A stretch of DNA of 17,994 bases, from positions 1 to 17,994 of the forward strand of contig CAAFLY010000001.1 of NCBI GenBank assembly GCA_900763885.1, read 5' to 3'. Below are positions 8,034 through 15,252 of the stretch, in pieces. Position numbers and translations under genes: made by a program. A model generated the notes under the pieces. It was not told the origin of the DNA and searched no databases. It saw only the letters and a program-made list of their open reading frames with translations. This DNA is from Clostridia bacterium (lineage in GTDB: Bacteria; Bacillota; Clostridia; Oscillospirales; CAG-272). Numbering within the stretch: the first letter of the stretch is position 1; each line of letters opens with the position of its first letter.

Positions 8034-8046
8034 GGGAGGACAATCG
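8024..8046. promoter_or_regulatory. Inverted repeat over the uxaB -35 box, candidate operator
   Basis: CGGTTGTC (8024-8031) and GACAATCG (8039-8046) form 8-bp arms with one mismatch around a 7-base spacer and cover the -35 hexamer. The position suits repressor binding. Half of the symmetry is imposed by the TTGACA box, so the call is tentative. Confidence 0.4.
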
Positions 8047-8087
8047 AAAAAAAACGGACCTGATCCCCCAATGAATCCGATCCGTTT
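8047..8087 (-). terminator. Intrinsic terminator of the xylA operon
   Basis: Read on the minus strand, AAACGGA (8087-8081) pairs with TCCGTTT (8058-8052), with GATC/GATC inside, and the stem runs into eight Ts (8054-8047). It ends the transcript of xylA-xylB-thuA-like-oxidoreductase before the uxaB promoter. Confidence 0.85.
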
Positions 8088-8100
8088 CGTGTTTTTCACT

Positions 8101-8132
8101 TTTCAGGATGGGCTAAATCCATCAACCTGAAA
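8101..8132 (-). other. Stem-loop in the 3' untranslated region
   Basis: TTTCAGG (8101-8107) pairs with CCTGAAA (8126-8132), with an inner GATGG/CCATC helix, 11 bases after the oxidoreductase stop. No T-run follows, so it is more likely an mRNA 3'-end stabilising structure than a second terminator. Confidence 0.5.
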
Positions 8133-8143
8133 TCAGCATTGCC

Positions 8144-9256
8144 TTAGTCGAGAATCCCGGGTAAAAGTCCGTTTACCATGCGCGGCATTTTTTCAAACCG
8201 GGAGGTGATCTCGATCTCGCGATGCTCCCTGCCGGAATTCAGAATACCCTCCATAATCTCCAGCACATGGAAGGTCTGACGGCAGTTGGCGCGGAACCAT
8301 TTGCCGTCACGGGAGGAAAGTGCCTTTGCCATATCCGCAAGTCCCAGCGCGCGGCTGTTTTCCTGATACGGATAGCAGAGCGGCATTTCCATCACACTGC
8401 CCTGCTCCGGACGGAAGAGTTTGACCGGACCGCCAAATCCGTTCGGATCCGGGACATAGAGCGTACCCTCGGAGCCGTAGACCTCCAGTCTCGCTTGGGA
8501 CGGATAGTGTACGTCAAAGGTGGTGAACAGTGTGCCGATCGCACCGGACGCAAACCGGAGATTGCCCGTGATGTAGGTCGGCGTATGGACCTCGATGGTC
8601 TCGCCGAAATGGGGCGCGCTCGTGATCGTCCGGATCGGGAAGCTGGTCGCCGTCATCGCGGATACTCCCGCCACCGGCCCCAGGAGATTGATAAGCGCGG
8701 TCAGGTAATAGGGCCCCATATCAAAGAGCGGACCGCCGCCATACTGGTAGTAGAAATCCGGATCCGGATGCCATGTCTCGTGGCCGTGGCAGATCATGAA
8801 GCCCGCCGCTCCGACAGGCGTGCCGATGTAGCCGTCCTCAATGAGCTTTCGGCAGGTCTGGATCCCACCGCCTAGGAACGTATCCGGTGCGCCGCCAAGC
8901 AGCAGTCCCTTTTCTGCCGCCAGTGCCATGATTTCGCGTCCTTCCTCCAGAGAGGCGGCAAGCGGTTTTTCGGAATAGACGTGCTTACCCGCGCGCAGTG
9001 CCGCCATGGTCACATCGTAATGCTCATAGGGACGCGTGATATTCAGTACGATGTCCACCTCCGGATCGGCAAACAGCTCGTACATATCGTTATAGAGCTT
9101 CGGGATATGGTATCTCTCCCTCGCCGCCTCCGCACGTTCCCGGATCAGGTCACACACGCCGACAATCTCGATCTCGCGGAAGAGGTTTGTGATGTTTTCC
9201 AGATAAATTCCGCTGATGGCCCCGACGCCGACAAAGCCGATTTTCACTTTTTTCAT
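8144..9256 (-). CDS. Gfo/Idh/MocA-family oxidoreductase (last gene of xyl operon)
   Basis: Predicted NAD(P)-dependent sugar or sugar-derivative dehydrogenase, 370 aa. The Rossmann motif is GFVGVGAISG (7-16), and the family EKP motif is at 96-98 (YSEKPLA). The C-terminal domain contains YYQYGGGPLFDMGPYYLTAL with the conserved Asp of the GGG..D.G pattern. The start at 9256 is set by AAGGAG about 7-8 bases upstream; an upstream in-frame TTG at 9274 overlaps the thuA-like stop and has no ribosome site. It is 14 bases behind the ThuA-like gene and is the last gene before the terminator. ThuA-like and Gfo/Idh proteins are often neighbours in sugar oxidation loci, so a joint role on a sugar or 3-keto-sugar derivative is possible but inferred. 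Confidence 0.9.
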   Translation of the reverse strand: MKKVKIGFVGVGAISGIYLENITNLFREIEIVGVCDLIRERAEAARERYHIPKLYNDMYELFADPEVDIVLNITRPYEHYDVTMAALRAGKHVYSEKPLAASLEEGREIMALAAEKGLLLGGAPDTFLGGGIQTCRKLIEDGYIGTPVGAAGFMICHGHETWHPDPDFYYQYGGGPLFDMGPYYLTALINLLGPVAGVSAMTATSFPIRTITSAPHFGETIEVHTPTYITGNLRFASGAIGTLFTTFDVHYPSQARLEVYGSEGTLYVPDPNGFGGPVKLFRPEQGSVMEMPLCYPYQENSRALGLADMAKALSSRDGKWFRANCRQTFHVLEIMEGILNSGREHREIEITSRFEKMPRMVNGLLPGILD

Positions 9257-9270
9257 GCTCCTACTCCTTG

Positions 9271-9993
9271 TCAATACATCTTCGCGCTGTTTTCAAACCG
9301 CTCCGTGGTCAGACCGTGGTCGCGCGCGTACTGTTTGCCCTCGGCTGCCCAGAGAAGTCCGCGTTTCATGAGGATCCCCGCCGTCGGGAAGAGATCGAAC
9401 ACATCATCGTGGTGTCCGAGAGAGTTGTAAAACACTCTGCCGTTGCCCCAATACTTCGTCCATGCCACCGGCATCTGGATCTGCTTGTTCGCGGCGTGGA
9501 AATAGGTGACGTTCGGGAAGGTCGTGGTCGCCAGCACCTCGATCGCCGGGTCCACGTGGAGGTAGTAATGCTCACTGCGGACGACGAAATCGGACAATCC
9601 CTCCGTAATCGGACTGGAGGACGGAACAATATTGACCATGTACTCTACGCCGTCTCCACCCGGATGGCTGACCCACTGTCCGCCGGTCATGAACTGCCAC
9701 TCCGTATTGTCCCGGAACGCGTCGCACATACCGCCATGACAGCCTGCCAGACCTGTGCCATGCGCAACCGCGCGGGAGATGTTCTGCACATATTCGTTTT
9801 TGATCGTTCCCATTGTCCAGCAGGCGACGATCAGCTCGTATTCCATCAGTTTATCCGCGTCCGCGAGACAGTCCTGCGTATCGCAGACCTCTGCCGCGTA
9901 TCCGGCTTCCTCCACCATCCGCGCAAACCGTGCCGAGGTCAGCCGCGGTTCATGTCCGTCCCATCCGCCCTGAAAGATCAGTACCTTTTTCAT
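9271..9993 (-). CDS. ThuA-like domain protein
   Basis: 240 aa single-domain protein with the class I glutamine-amidotransferase-like fold of the ThuA (trehalose utilisation) family. It begins KKVLIFQGGWDGHEP, and AGCHGGMCDAF, TGGQWVSHPGG, HYYLHVDP and GRVFYNSLGHHDDVF are typical of the family. The final GHH near a predicted sugar-binding face is conserved in ThuA domains. No signal peptide is seen, so it should be cytoplasmic. The start at 9993 has AAGGAG 8 bases upstream; the frame extends to a GTG at 10029 overlapping the xylB stop but without support. It sits in the operon between xylB and the oxidoreductase. The exact biochemical role of this family is poorly settled. Confidence 0.88.
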   Translation of the reverse strand: MKKVLIFQGGWDGHEPRLTSARFARMVEEAGYAAEVCDTQDCLADADKLMEYELIVACWTMGTIKNEYVQNISRAVAHGTGLAGCHGGMCDAFRDNTEWQFMTGGQWVSHPGGDGVEYMVNIVPSSSPITEGLSDFVVRSEHYYLHVDPAIEVLATTTFPNVTYFHAANKQIQMPVAWTKYWGNGRVFYNSLGHHDDVFDLFPTAGILMKRGLLWAAEGKQYARDHGLTTERFENSAKMY

Positions 9994-10025
9994 GTGAATT
10001 TCTCCTTTTCGTTCTGATTTCTCTG

Positions 10026-11537
10026 TCACAATGCAGCCAACGCCGCAAATTCATTCCGCAGTGCCGGATACAGCCGTCGGTACAGCGCATATCCCATTCC
10101 ATACCGCGCCGCGTTTTCCGATACGTCCGTCCGATCCCGTTCCCGCACGATCTCCCGGCACGCCGTCACGACATCCGGGTACAGTCCGCCGCCGACCATC
10201 GCAAGAATGCCGACACCCAGCGCGGGTCCCTCCTCGTTCTCCATCCGACAGACCGGCATCCGGTAGCAGTCCGCCAAAATCTGTCGCCAGAGCGCGCTTT
10301 TTCCGCCGCCGCCACAGATCCGCATCGTGTCGAGCCTCACCTTCATCTCATGCAGCACCGTCAGGCAATCCGTCAGCGAGAACGCCACGCCCTCCAAAAC
10401 GGAGCGGATCATATCGCCTTTCTGATGGATCCCGGACAGCCCGAAAAATACGCCGCGGGCGTCCGGATCGAGATGCGGGGTCCGCTCTCCCATGAGATAC
10501 GGCAGGTAGAAGAGACGATTGGCAAGCACCGGGGATTTTTCCGCCTGTGCCGTCATCCACGTGTACGGATCTGCGCCGTCAAAATCCGCCGGAGAGCAAA
10601 GCGTATCCCGGAACCAGCGGAGCGACAGTCCGGCTCCCTGCGTCACACCCATCACGTGCCACGCTCCCGGAACCGCGCAGCAGAATGTGTGTACCCTGCC
10701 CGCCGGATCGATCACGGGACGATCGGTATGCGCGAACACCACGCCGCTTGTCCCAATGGTGGTGAACGCCGCTCCCTCTGTCACAACACCCATACCAACC
10801 GCGGCAGCCGCATTGTCTCCCGCACCGCCTACCACGGGGATCCCGGCAACCAGTCCGCATGCCGCAGCGGCAGATTCCGTGAGCACTCCGGTCACATCGG
10901 GCGATTCATAGACCCTGCCGAGCATATCTGCACGGACGGACAGCGTGTCACACATCACATCGGACCAGGCGCGTTTCGGCACGTCAAGAAGCTGCATACC
11001 GGACGCGTCCGAGACCTCAGTGGCGTATTCTCCGGTCAAAAGCAGGCGCACGTAATCCTTCGGCAGGAGGATCCTGCGGCATTTTCTGAAAATCTCCGGC
11101 TCATGCTTCCAGACCCAACGAATTTTTCCGGCAGTGAAACCCGTCAGTACCGGATTTGCCGTGATCGCGACACACCGATCCCTGCCGATTTCCCGTTCGA
11201 TCTCCGCACATTCCGCTCCCGTTCGCTGATCGCACCAGAGAATCGCCGGACGGAGCACCCGATCCCTCTCGTCGAGCATCACAAGCCCATGCATCTGGCC
11301 GGACAAGCCGATCCCTGCGACCGCGTGCGGATCCACACCGGAATCCCGCATGACCTTCCGGATCGTCTCCACGGTCGCGCGGTGCCAGTCCGCCGGATCC
11401 TGTTCTGCCCAACCGTTTTGCGGCTGTGCCATCGGATATTCCACCGTGGCGGAGGAGACCGCCTGTCCGCGCACGTTCCACAGCACCGTTTTTGTGCCGG
11501 AGGTGCCGATGTCGATGCCGATAACATATTCTTTCAT
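10026..11537 (-). CDS. xylB: Xylulokinase
   Basis: Phosphorylates D-xylulose to D-xylulose 5-phosphate with ATP, delivering xylose carbon to the pentose phosphate pathway. 503 aa, FGGY kinase family. The N-terminal phosphate-binding DIGTSGTKT (9-17), GLSGQMHGLV (77-86, substrate loop) and WCDQRT (101-106) are diagnostic of xylulokinases. GGAGDNAAAAVG (237-248) carries the catalytic Asp (D241). The C-terminal half has TIGTSGVV and ICGGGGKSALWRQI. The start has AAAGGA upstream. It lies 28 bases after xylA and shares its operon and regulation. Complete and of normal length. Confidence 0.95.
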   Translation of the reverse strand: MKEYVIGIDIGTSGTKTVLWNVRGQAVSSATVEYPMAQPQNGWAEQDPADWHRATVETIRKVMRDSGVDPHAVAGIGLSGQMHGLVMLDERDRVLRPAILWCDQRTGAECAEIEREIGRDRCVAITANPVLTGFTAGKIRWVWKHEPEIFRKCRRILLPKDYVRLLLTGEYATEVSDASGMQLLDVPKRAWSDVMCDTLSVRADMLGRVYESPDVTGVLTESAAAACGLVAGIPVVGGAGDNAAAAVGMGVVTEGAAFTTIGTSGVVFAHTDRPVIDPAGRVHTFCCAVPGAWHVMGVTQGAGLSLRWFRDTLCSPADFDGADPYTWMTAQAEKSPVLANRLFYLPYLMGERTPHLDPDARGVFFGLSGIHQKGDMIRSVLEGVAFSLTDCLTVLHEMKVRLDTMRICGGGGKSALWRQILADCYRMPVCRMENEEGPALGVGILAMVGGGLYPDVVTACREIVRERDRTDVSENAARYGMGYALYRRLYPALRNEFAALAAL

Positions 11538-11565
11538 ACCGTGATTCCTTTACGAAACATCGTGG

Positions 11566-12876
11566 TCAGCCGAACAGGATCTCGTTCAGCACATTTTCAA
11601 GATATTCCTGTCTGCCGCTTGCCGGAAGTGCGACCTCTCCCTTATCGAGTGCGTATGCCTCCAGCTCCGCAAGCGATACGTTTCTGTCCGCGATCCGCTT
11701 GCCGATGCCGGCTTTGTAGCCCGCGTAACGATCCGCCACAAAGTCATCGATCCGTCCGTCGCGTTGAATCTTATCCGCCATCCGGAGTCCGAGCGCAAAC
11801 GCGTCCATACCGGCGATATAGCTGTAGGCGAGATCCTCCTTCGTATAGGAGCCGCGCCGGGTCTTTGCGTCAAAATTGAGACCACCGTTTGTGAAGCCGC
11901 CCGCGCGGAGCACCTCAAGCATACAGAGCGCAGTATCGTACACATTGGTCGGGAACTGGTCGGTATCCCAGCCGAGGAGCATGTCGCCCTGGTTCGCGTC
12001 GATGGAGCCGAACATACCGTTGACACGCGCCATGGTCAGCTCATGGGCGAAGGTGTGTCCTGCAAGGGTCGCGTGGTTTGCCTCGATGTTGAGCCGGAAA
12101 TCCTTATCGAGTCCATGCTGTCTGAGAAATCCGATCACGGTCGCCGCGTCGAAATCGTACTGGTGCTTCGTCGGTTCCTTCGGCTTCGGCTCGATGTAGT
12201 AGTCGCCCCTGTAGCCGATGGATCTGCCATACTGGGAGGTCAGACGGAGAAGATACGCCAGATTGTCCAGCTCCAGCCCCATATCGGTATTGAGCAGAGT
12301 CTCGTATCCTTCTCTGCCGCCCCAGTATACGTAACCGTTGCCGCCCAGCTTGACGGTCAGCTCGATCGCCTTTTTGATCTGTGCCGCGGCAAACGCGAAT
12401 ACATCGGGATCCGGCGAGGTCCCGGCACCGTGCATGTACCGTGGATGGTTGAAGCAGTTGGCGGTCCCCCAAAGGAGCTTTTTGCCGTATTTCGTCATCA
12501 GCTCGCCGATGTGGTCCGTGATCTCGTCGAGACGGCGGTTTGTCTCCGTGAGATTGTCCGCTTCGGGTGCGATGTCCCTGTCGTGGAAGCAGAAATAGTC
12601 GATGGAGAGCTTGTCCATGAACTCAAACGCCGCTTCCGCCTTGTGGTGTGCCTGCGTCATCGGATCGCCGCCGCCATAGGATTTGTCCATCGTGCCGACG
12701 CCGAACATATCCACGCCCTCCGCGCACATGGTATGCCAATAGGACATGGCGAATCTGCAGTGTTCCCGCATCGTTCTGCCCGCGATGACCTCATCGGGAT
12801 TGTAGTACCGGAACGCGAAACCGGTCTTTGCTTCTCTTCCTGCGTATGGGATCTTCGGGATATTCGGATAATACAT
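11566..12876 (-). CDS. xylA: Xylose isomerase
   Basis: Interconverts D-xylose and D-xylulose, the first step of xylose use. 436 aa, class II isomerase (about 440 aa). Catalytic His and Asp are H98 and D101 in FCFHDRDIAPE. Metal ligands fit E229 (YYIEPKPKEP, with K231), E265 and H268 (NIEANHATLAGH), D293 (SIDANQGD), D304, D306 (LGWDTDQFPT) and D336 (GLNFDAK). All are present at the spacing expected for this class. It is the first gene of xylA-xylB-thuA-like-oxidoreductase and is divergent from an AraC regulator. An AAAGGACGGAG stretch precedes the ATG. The promoter has a good -10 but weak -35, implying activation. Confidence 0.97.
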   Translation of the reverse strand: MYYPNIPKIPYAGREAKTGFAFRYYNPDEVIAGRTMREHCRFAMSYWHTMCAEGVDMFGVGTMDKSYGGGDPMTQAHHKAEAAFEFMDKLSIDYFCFHDRDIAPEADNLTETNRRLDEITDHIGELMTKYGKKLLWGTANCFNHPRYMHGAGTSPDPDVFAFAAAQIKKAIELTVKLGGNGYVYWGGREGYETLLNTDMGLELDNLAYLLRLTSQYGRSIGYRGDYYIEPKPKEPTKHQYDFDAATVIGFLRQHGLDKDFRLNIEANHATLAGHTFAHELTMARVNGMFGSIDANQGDMLLGWDTDQFPTNVYDTALCMLEVLRAGGFTNGGLNFDAKTRRGSYTKEDLAYSYIAGMDAFALGLRMADKIQRDGRIDDFVADRYAGYKAGIGKRIADRNVSLAELEAYALDKGEVALPASGRQEYLENVLNEILFG

Positions 12877-12934
12877 AATGACTCCGTCCTTTCATCTGCC
12901 GCTCCCACCTTGCCGGAAACGGTTCTTTAGTACT

Positions 12935-12940
12935 ATTATA
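12935..12940 (-). promoter_or_regulatory. -10 box of the xylA operon promoter
   Basis: TATAAT on the minus strand, about 58 bases before the xylA start. At the right distance upstream there is no recognisable TTGACA (CTGCAT at 12963-12958 is the best), which suggests an activator is needed. Confidence 0.7.
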
Positions 12941-12944
12941 GAAG

Positions 12945-12961
12945 AAATGCTTACCAAATGC
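12945..12961. promoter_or_regulatory. 11-bp-spaced direct repeat, candidate AraC-type operator
   Basis: AAATGC occurs at 12945-12950 and again at 12956-12961, one helical turn apart. AraC-family activators bind such direct repeats with two HTH motifs on the same face. The repeats sit where the weak xylA -35 should be and overlap the -35 region of the divergent regulator, fitting activation of xylA and autoregulation. Confidence 0.5.
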
Positions 12962-12980
12962 AGGACAGATATGGTATAAT
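12951..12980 (+). promoter_or_regulatory. Promoter of the AraC-family regulator gene
   Basis: The -10 box is TATAAT (12975-12980), and a weak -35 TTACCA (12951-12956) lies 18 bases upstream. The start would be near 12987, giving a leader of about 60 bases. It faces the xylA promoter. Confidence 0.65.
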
Positions 12981-13049
12981 GTATGGACAGAATTTGTCTT
13001 TTCGGAGAGAAGAGGAGGAAAAACGCGTCAGAATCGCGTGTGGCAGCCT

Positions 13050-13850
13050 ATGTTTTACGAACTGAAGCATTCTCTCGCCGCGGACTACTGCAAAGTGGAA
13101 TCCGGCTGTGATTTTTCGTTTCCCGCGCATATGCACCACTGCTTTGAATGGATCACGGTGACTGACGGTAAAATGCGCGTGACGGTGGGAGAGGCGGAGT
13201 ATCTCCTTTCCGCCGGGGAATCGGTGCTTGTTTTCCCAAACCAAATCCACGCGATGGAATCCGCTCCGCAAAGCAAGCATTTTCTCTGTCTGTTTTCACC
13301 GCGGCTGGTACAGGCGTATACGGAAAAAACGGCAGGCCGGATCCCGGTGGACAATCGGTTTCTCGATGCGCGATGGACAAAGGAGGATCTACAGGCCGCG
13401 GCGGACTCCAGTCCGATTTTGCTCAAGGGGATCCTCTACACCATCTGCGGCATCTTTGACCGCTCGGCGCAATACCGGACGGCAGGCAGCAATACAGAGC
13501 TGCTTTTGTACCGGATCTTTCTGTTCGTAGAGGAAAACTACCATGCGGACGCTTCCCTTACCGCTCTGTCGCACGCGCTGGGATACGATTACGCGTATCT
13601 CTCCAAATACTTCCGCGGCGCAGCCGGAATGACATACAACGAATATCTCCGCCAGTATCGGATCAGCCGCGCGTGCTATCTGCTGGAAAACGAGAAGATG
13701 ACCGTACTCGCCATCGCCGTGGAATGCGGCTTTGGATCCCTGCGCTCCATGAACCGCCAATTTCGCGCGCAAACGGGCCAGACGCCGACGGAATACCGCC
13801 ACACATGGAGGAACAAACCGGAGAGGACGGCGATACAAAACAATCCATGA
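13050..13850 (+). CDS. AraC-family transcriptional regulator, probable xyl operon regulator
   Basis: 266 aa. The N-terminal cupin-like sensing domain has HxHH in FPAHMHHCFEW (25-34) and an LLSAGESVLVFPNQIHAM beta-strand pattern. The C-terminal AraC DNA-binding domain (about 160-255) has two helix-turn-helix units: TALSHALGYDYAYLSKYFR (171-189) and a second at about 217-240, ending with the family signature GFGSLRSMNRQFRAQTGQTPTEYR. It is divergent from xylA and probably controls the xyl operon and itself through the repeats between them. Start choice is uncertain: ATG 13050 or GTG 13038 are possible, and AGGAGG (13013-13018) is 31 or 19 bases away, too far for a normal ribosome site. The sensed ligand is unknown. 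Confidence 0.88.
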   Translation: MFYELKHSLAADYCKVESGCDFSFPAHMHHCFEWITVTDGKMRVTVGEAEYLLSAGESVLVFPNQIHAMESAPQSKHFLCLFSPRLVQAYTEKTAGRIPVDNRFLDARWTKEDLQAAADSSPILLKGILYTICGIFDRSAQYRTAGSNTELLLYRIFLFVEENYHADASLTALSHALGYDYAYLSKYFRGAAGMTYNEYLRQYRISRACYLLENEKMTVLAIAVECGFGSLRSMNRQFRAQTGQTPTEYRHTWRNKPERTAIQNNP

Positions 13851-13852
13851 CG

Positions 13853-13876
13853 CCGGAGTCTCGCTGGAGACCGCGG
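13853..13876 (+). other. Stem-loop after the AraC-family gene
   Basis: CCGGAGTCTC pairs with GAGACCGCGG in eight of ten positions around a GCTG loop, starting 2 bases after the stop. No T-run follows, so it is at best a weak terminator between the convergent genes. The remaining 13877-13948 shows no gene. Confidence 0.35.
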
Positions 13877-13948
13877 ACGCATAAAACCGCGCGATGTCAG
13901 GAGAATCGGGAGATGCATCATACGATTGACGCAGACGCTTACGGCGTT

Positions 13949-14575
13949 TTATCCCCGGTTTTCGCGCACATACGCTGCCGGATCAAACGGATCGAGCATG
14001 GTATCGCTGCAAAGATAGAGCGGGTGGTGCGGATGACCACCGTGCTTGGAGCGTGCGCCTGCCGTAAACCACTGTGCGCCGTATTCCTCTCCCACGCGGA
14101 TCATGTCCTCCACGCAGTCAAAAAGATACGGTCTGGTTTTGATGATCGCCCCCCATGCCGCCCAGATCGCAGGTCTGCCGGAGCCTGTCTGTTCCAGTGC
14201 GTATCGGAGTCCCGCACAATTTTCCCGATGGAGCACGAGATTGCATGTCCGCTCCATATCCTTCGGATCCGTTGCGCGCTGGGCATATACATTGACCATG
14301 ATAAAGCTGTCGTAGCCGTTGGCGTGCGCGATCCGTTCGACGGATTTGAGCGTGTTGTCGAGATGATCGGGGTGCGCCGTGGAGGGATTGATGCCAATGC
14401 AGACAAGCGGTTTTGTGCCGACTGTGCCGAGCAAATACCGATACTCCTCATAGGTGTCCGGCACGTAGATCCATTTTTTCCGGTCGTAATCGCACGGCAC
14501 CGTCTCTCTCGCAAGCGCGTCGGCAAAGGATAAGGTCCCGATTTTGTCCGTAGTGGACTGCGGTATGTGTGCCAT
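13949..14575 (-). CDS. DUF1643 family protein
   Basis: 208 aa, no signal peptide or membrane segment. It matches the DUF1643 pattern: LVCIGINPSTAHPD (57-70), then GYDSFIMVNVYAQRATDPKDM (87-107), an AIWAAWG segment and a C-terminal GGHPHHPLYL. The family is widespread and often sits near mobile or accessory genes, but its function is not known to me. The start at 14575 has GGGAGG six bases upstream. A GTG/ATG pair at 14596/14593 in the same frame overlaps the upstream stop and lacks support. It lies 17 bases downstream of the HAD reading frame and should be cotranscribed with it. Confidence 0.85.
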   Translation of the reverse strand: MAHIPQSTTDKIGTLSFADALARETVPCDYDRKKWIYVPDTYEEYRYLLGTVGTKPLVCIGINPSTAHPDHLDNTLKSVERIAHANGYDSFIMVNVYAQRATDPKDMERTCNLVLHRENCAGLRYALEQTGSGRPAIWAAWGAIIKTRPYLFDCVEDMIRVGEEYGAQWFTAGARSKHGGHPHHPLYLCSDTMLDPFDPAAYVRENRG

Positions 14576-14592
14576 CGTATGCCTCCCTTCCA

Positions 14593-15252
14593 TCACAGAT
14601 GGAGCAGCGCGCCCAGCTCATTCGCATCGTGCACGATCCGCAAAGCTCCATGCTCCCGGAGTACATTCTCCGGACGATACCCCCACGCAGCGCCGACCGG
14701 GACCATCCCGGCGTTTTTCGCGGTTTCCATGTCAATGTGGGAATCCCCGATATACCAGACCTGTGCCGGATCGACGTCCCACCGTTTTGCCAGAGCAAGC
14801 GCGCCGGACGGATCGGGTTTGGACGGATAGCTGCCACCGCCGATGACGGCATCGAATACGCCGGGGCAGAGCTTTTCCACCATCGGTACCGCGTGCCGCT
14901 CCGCTTTATTGGTGTTGACCGCAAGCGGGATCCGATGGGTACGCAGGGTCTTGAGCACCGCGTCCAATCCCGGATACAGGGCGGTGGAATCGCAGAAATG
15001 CACGTCGTATATTTCGGCATATCGGCTCCGGCACGCCTCTACCCTGTCCTCGTCACGCTGTATCTCCGCCGGCAGACAACCGCGTATGTATTCCCGCTCT
15101 CCCTCGTTGATGGAGACGAGTACCCGTTCCTTATCAATCGTCGGATAGCGGAATTCCGTGAGCATCCGGTTCACGCACCAGAGCGTGTCGGGCAAGGTGT
15201 AGGCAAGGGTTCCGTCTAAGTCAAAAATGACGGCTTTCGGTGGTTGTGACAT
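14593..15252 (-). CDS. HAD phosphatase, alternative independent product of the same frame
   Basis: 219 aa (starting at internal Met 288 of the 506-aa frame), the normal length of a stand-alone phosphoglycolate-phosphatase-like enzyme. Motif I is FDLDGTLAYT (D11, D13), motif II T114 in VNTNKAE, motif III K145 in SKPDPSG, motif IV GDSHID (169-174, D170, D174). A helical cap domain fits residues 17-95. The likely reaction is phosphate removal from a small phosphorylated metabolite. The start is supported by AAGGAG six bases upstream. Whether it is translated alone, fused, or both is not decidable from sequence. Confidence 0.6.
   Translation of the reverse strand: MSQPPKAVIFDLDGTLAYTLPDTLWCVNRMLTEFRYPTIDKERVLVSINEGEREYIRGCLPAEIQRDEDRVEACRSRYAEIYDVHFCDSTALYPGLDAVLKTLRTHRIPLAVNTNKAERHAVPMVEKLCPGVFDAVIGGGSYPSKPDPSGALALAKRWDVDPAQVWYIGDSHIDMETAKNAGMVPVGAAWGYRPENVLREHGALRIVHDANELGALLHL

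Noticed and set aside
9813..11879. 688-aa open frame on the + strand
   Set aside because: It is antisense to xylB and its neighbours, rich in Arg, Pro and His, with no recognisable domain and no ribosome site; a GC-driven shadow frame.
11764..12930. 388-aa open frame on the + strand
   Set aside because: Antisense to xylA, whose catalytic and metal residues are all intact; no independent coding evidence.
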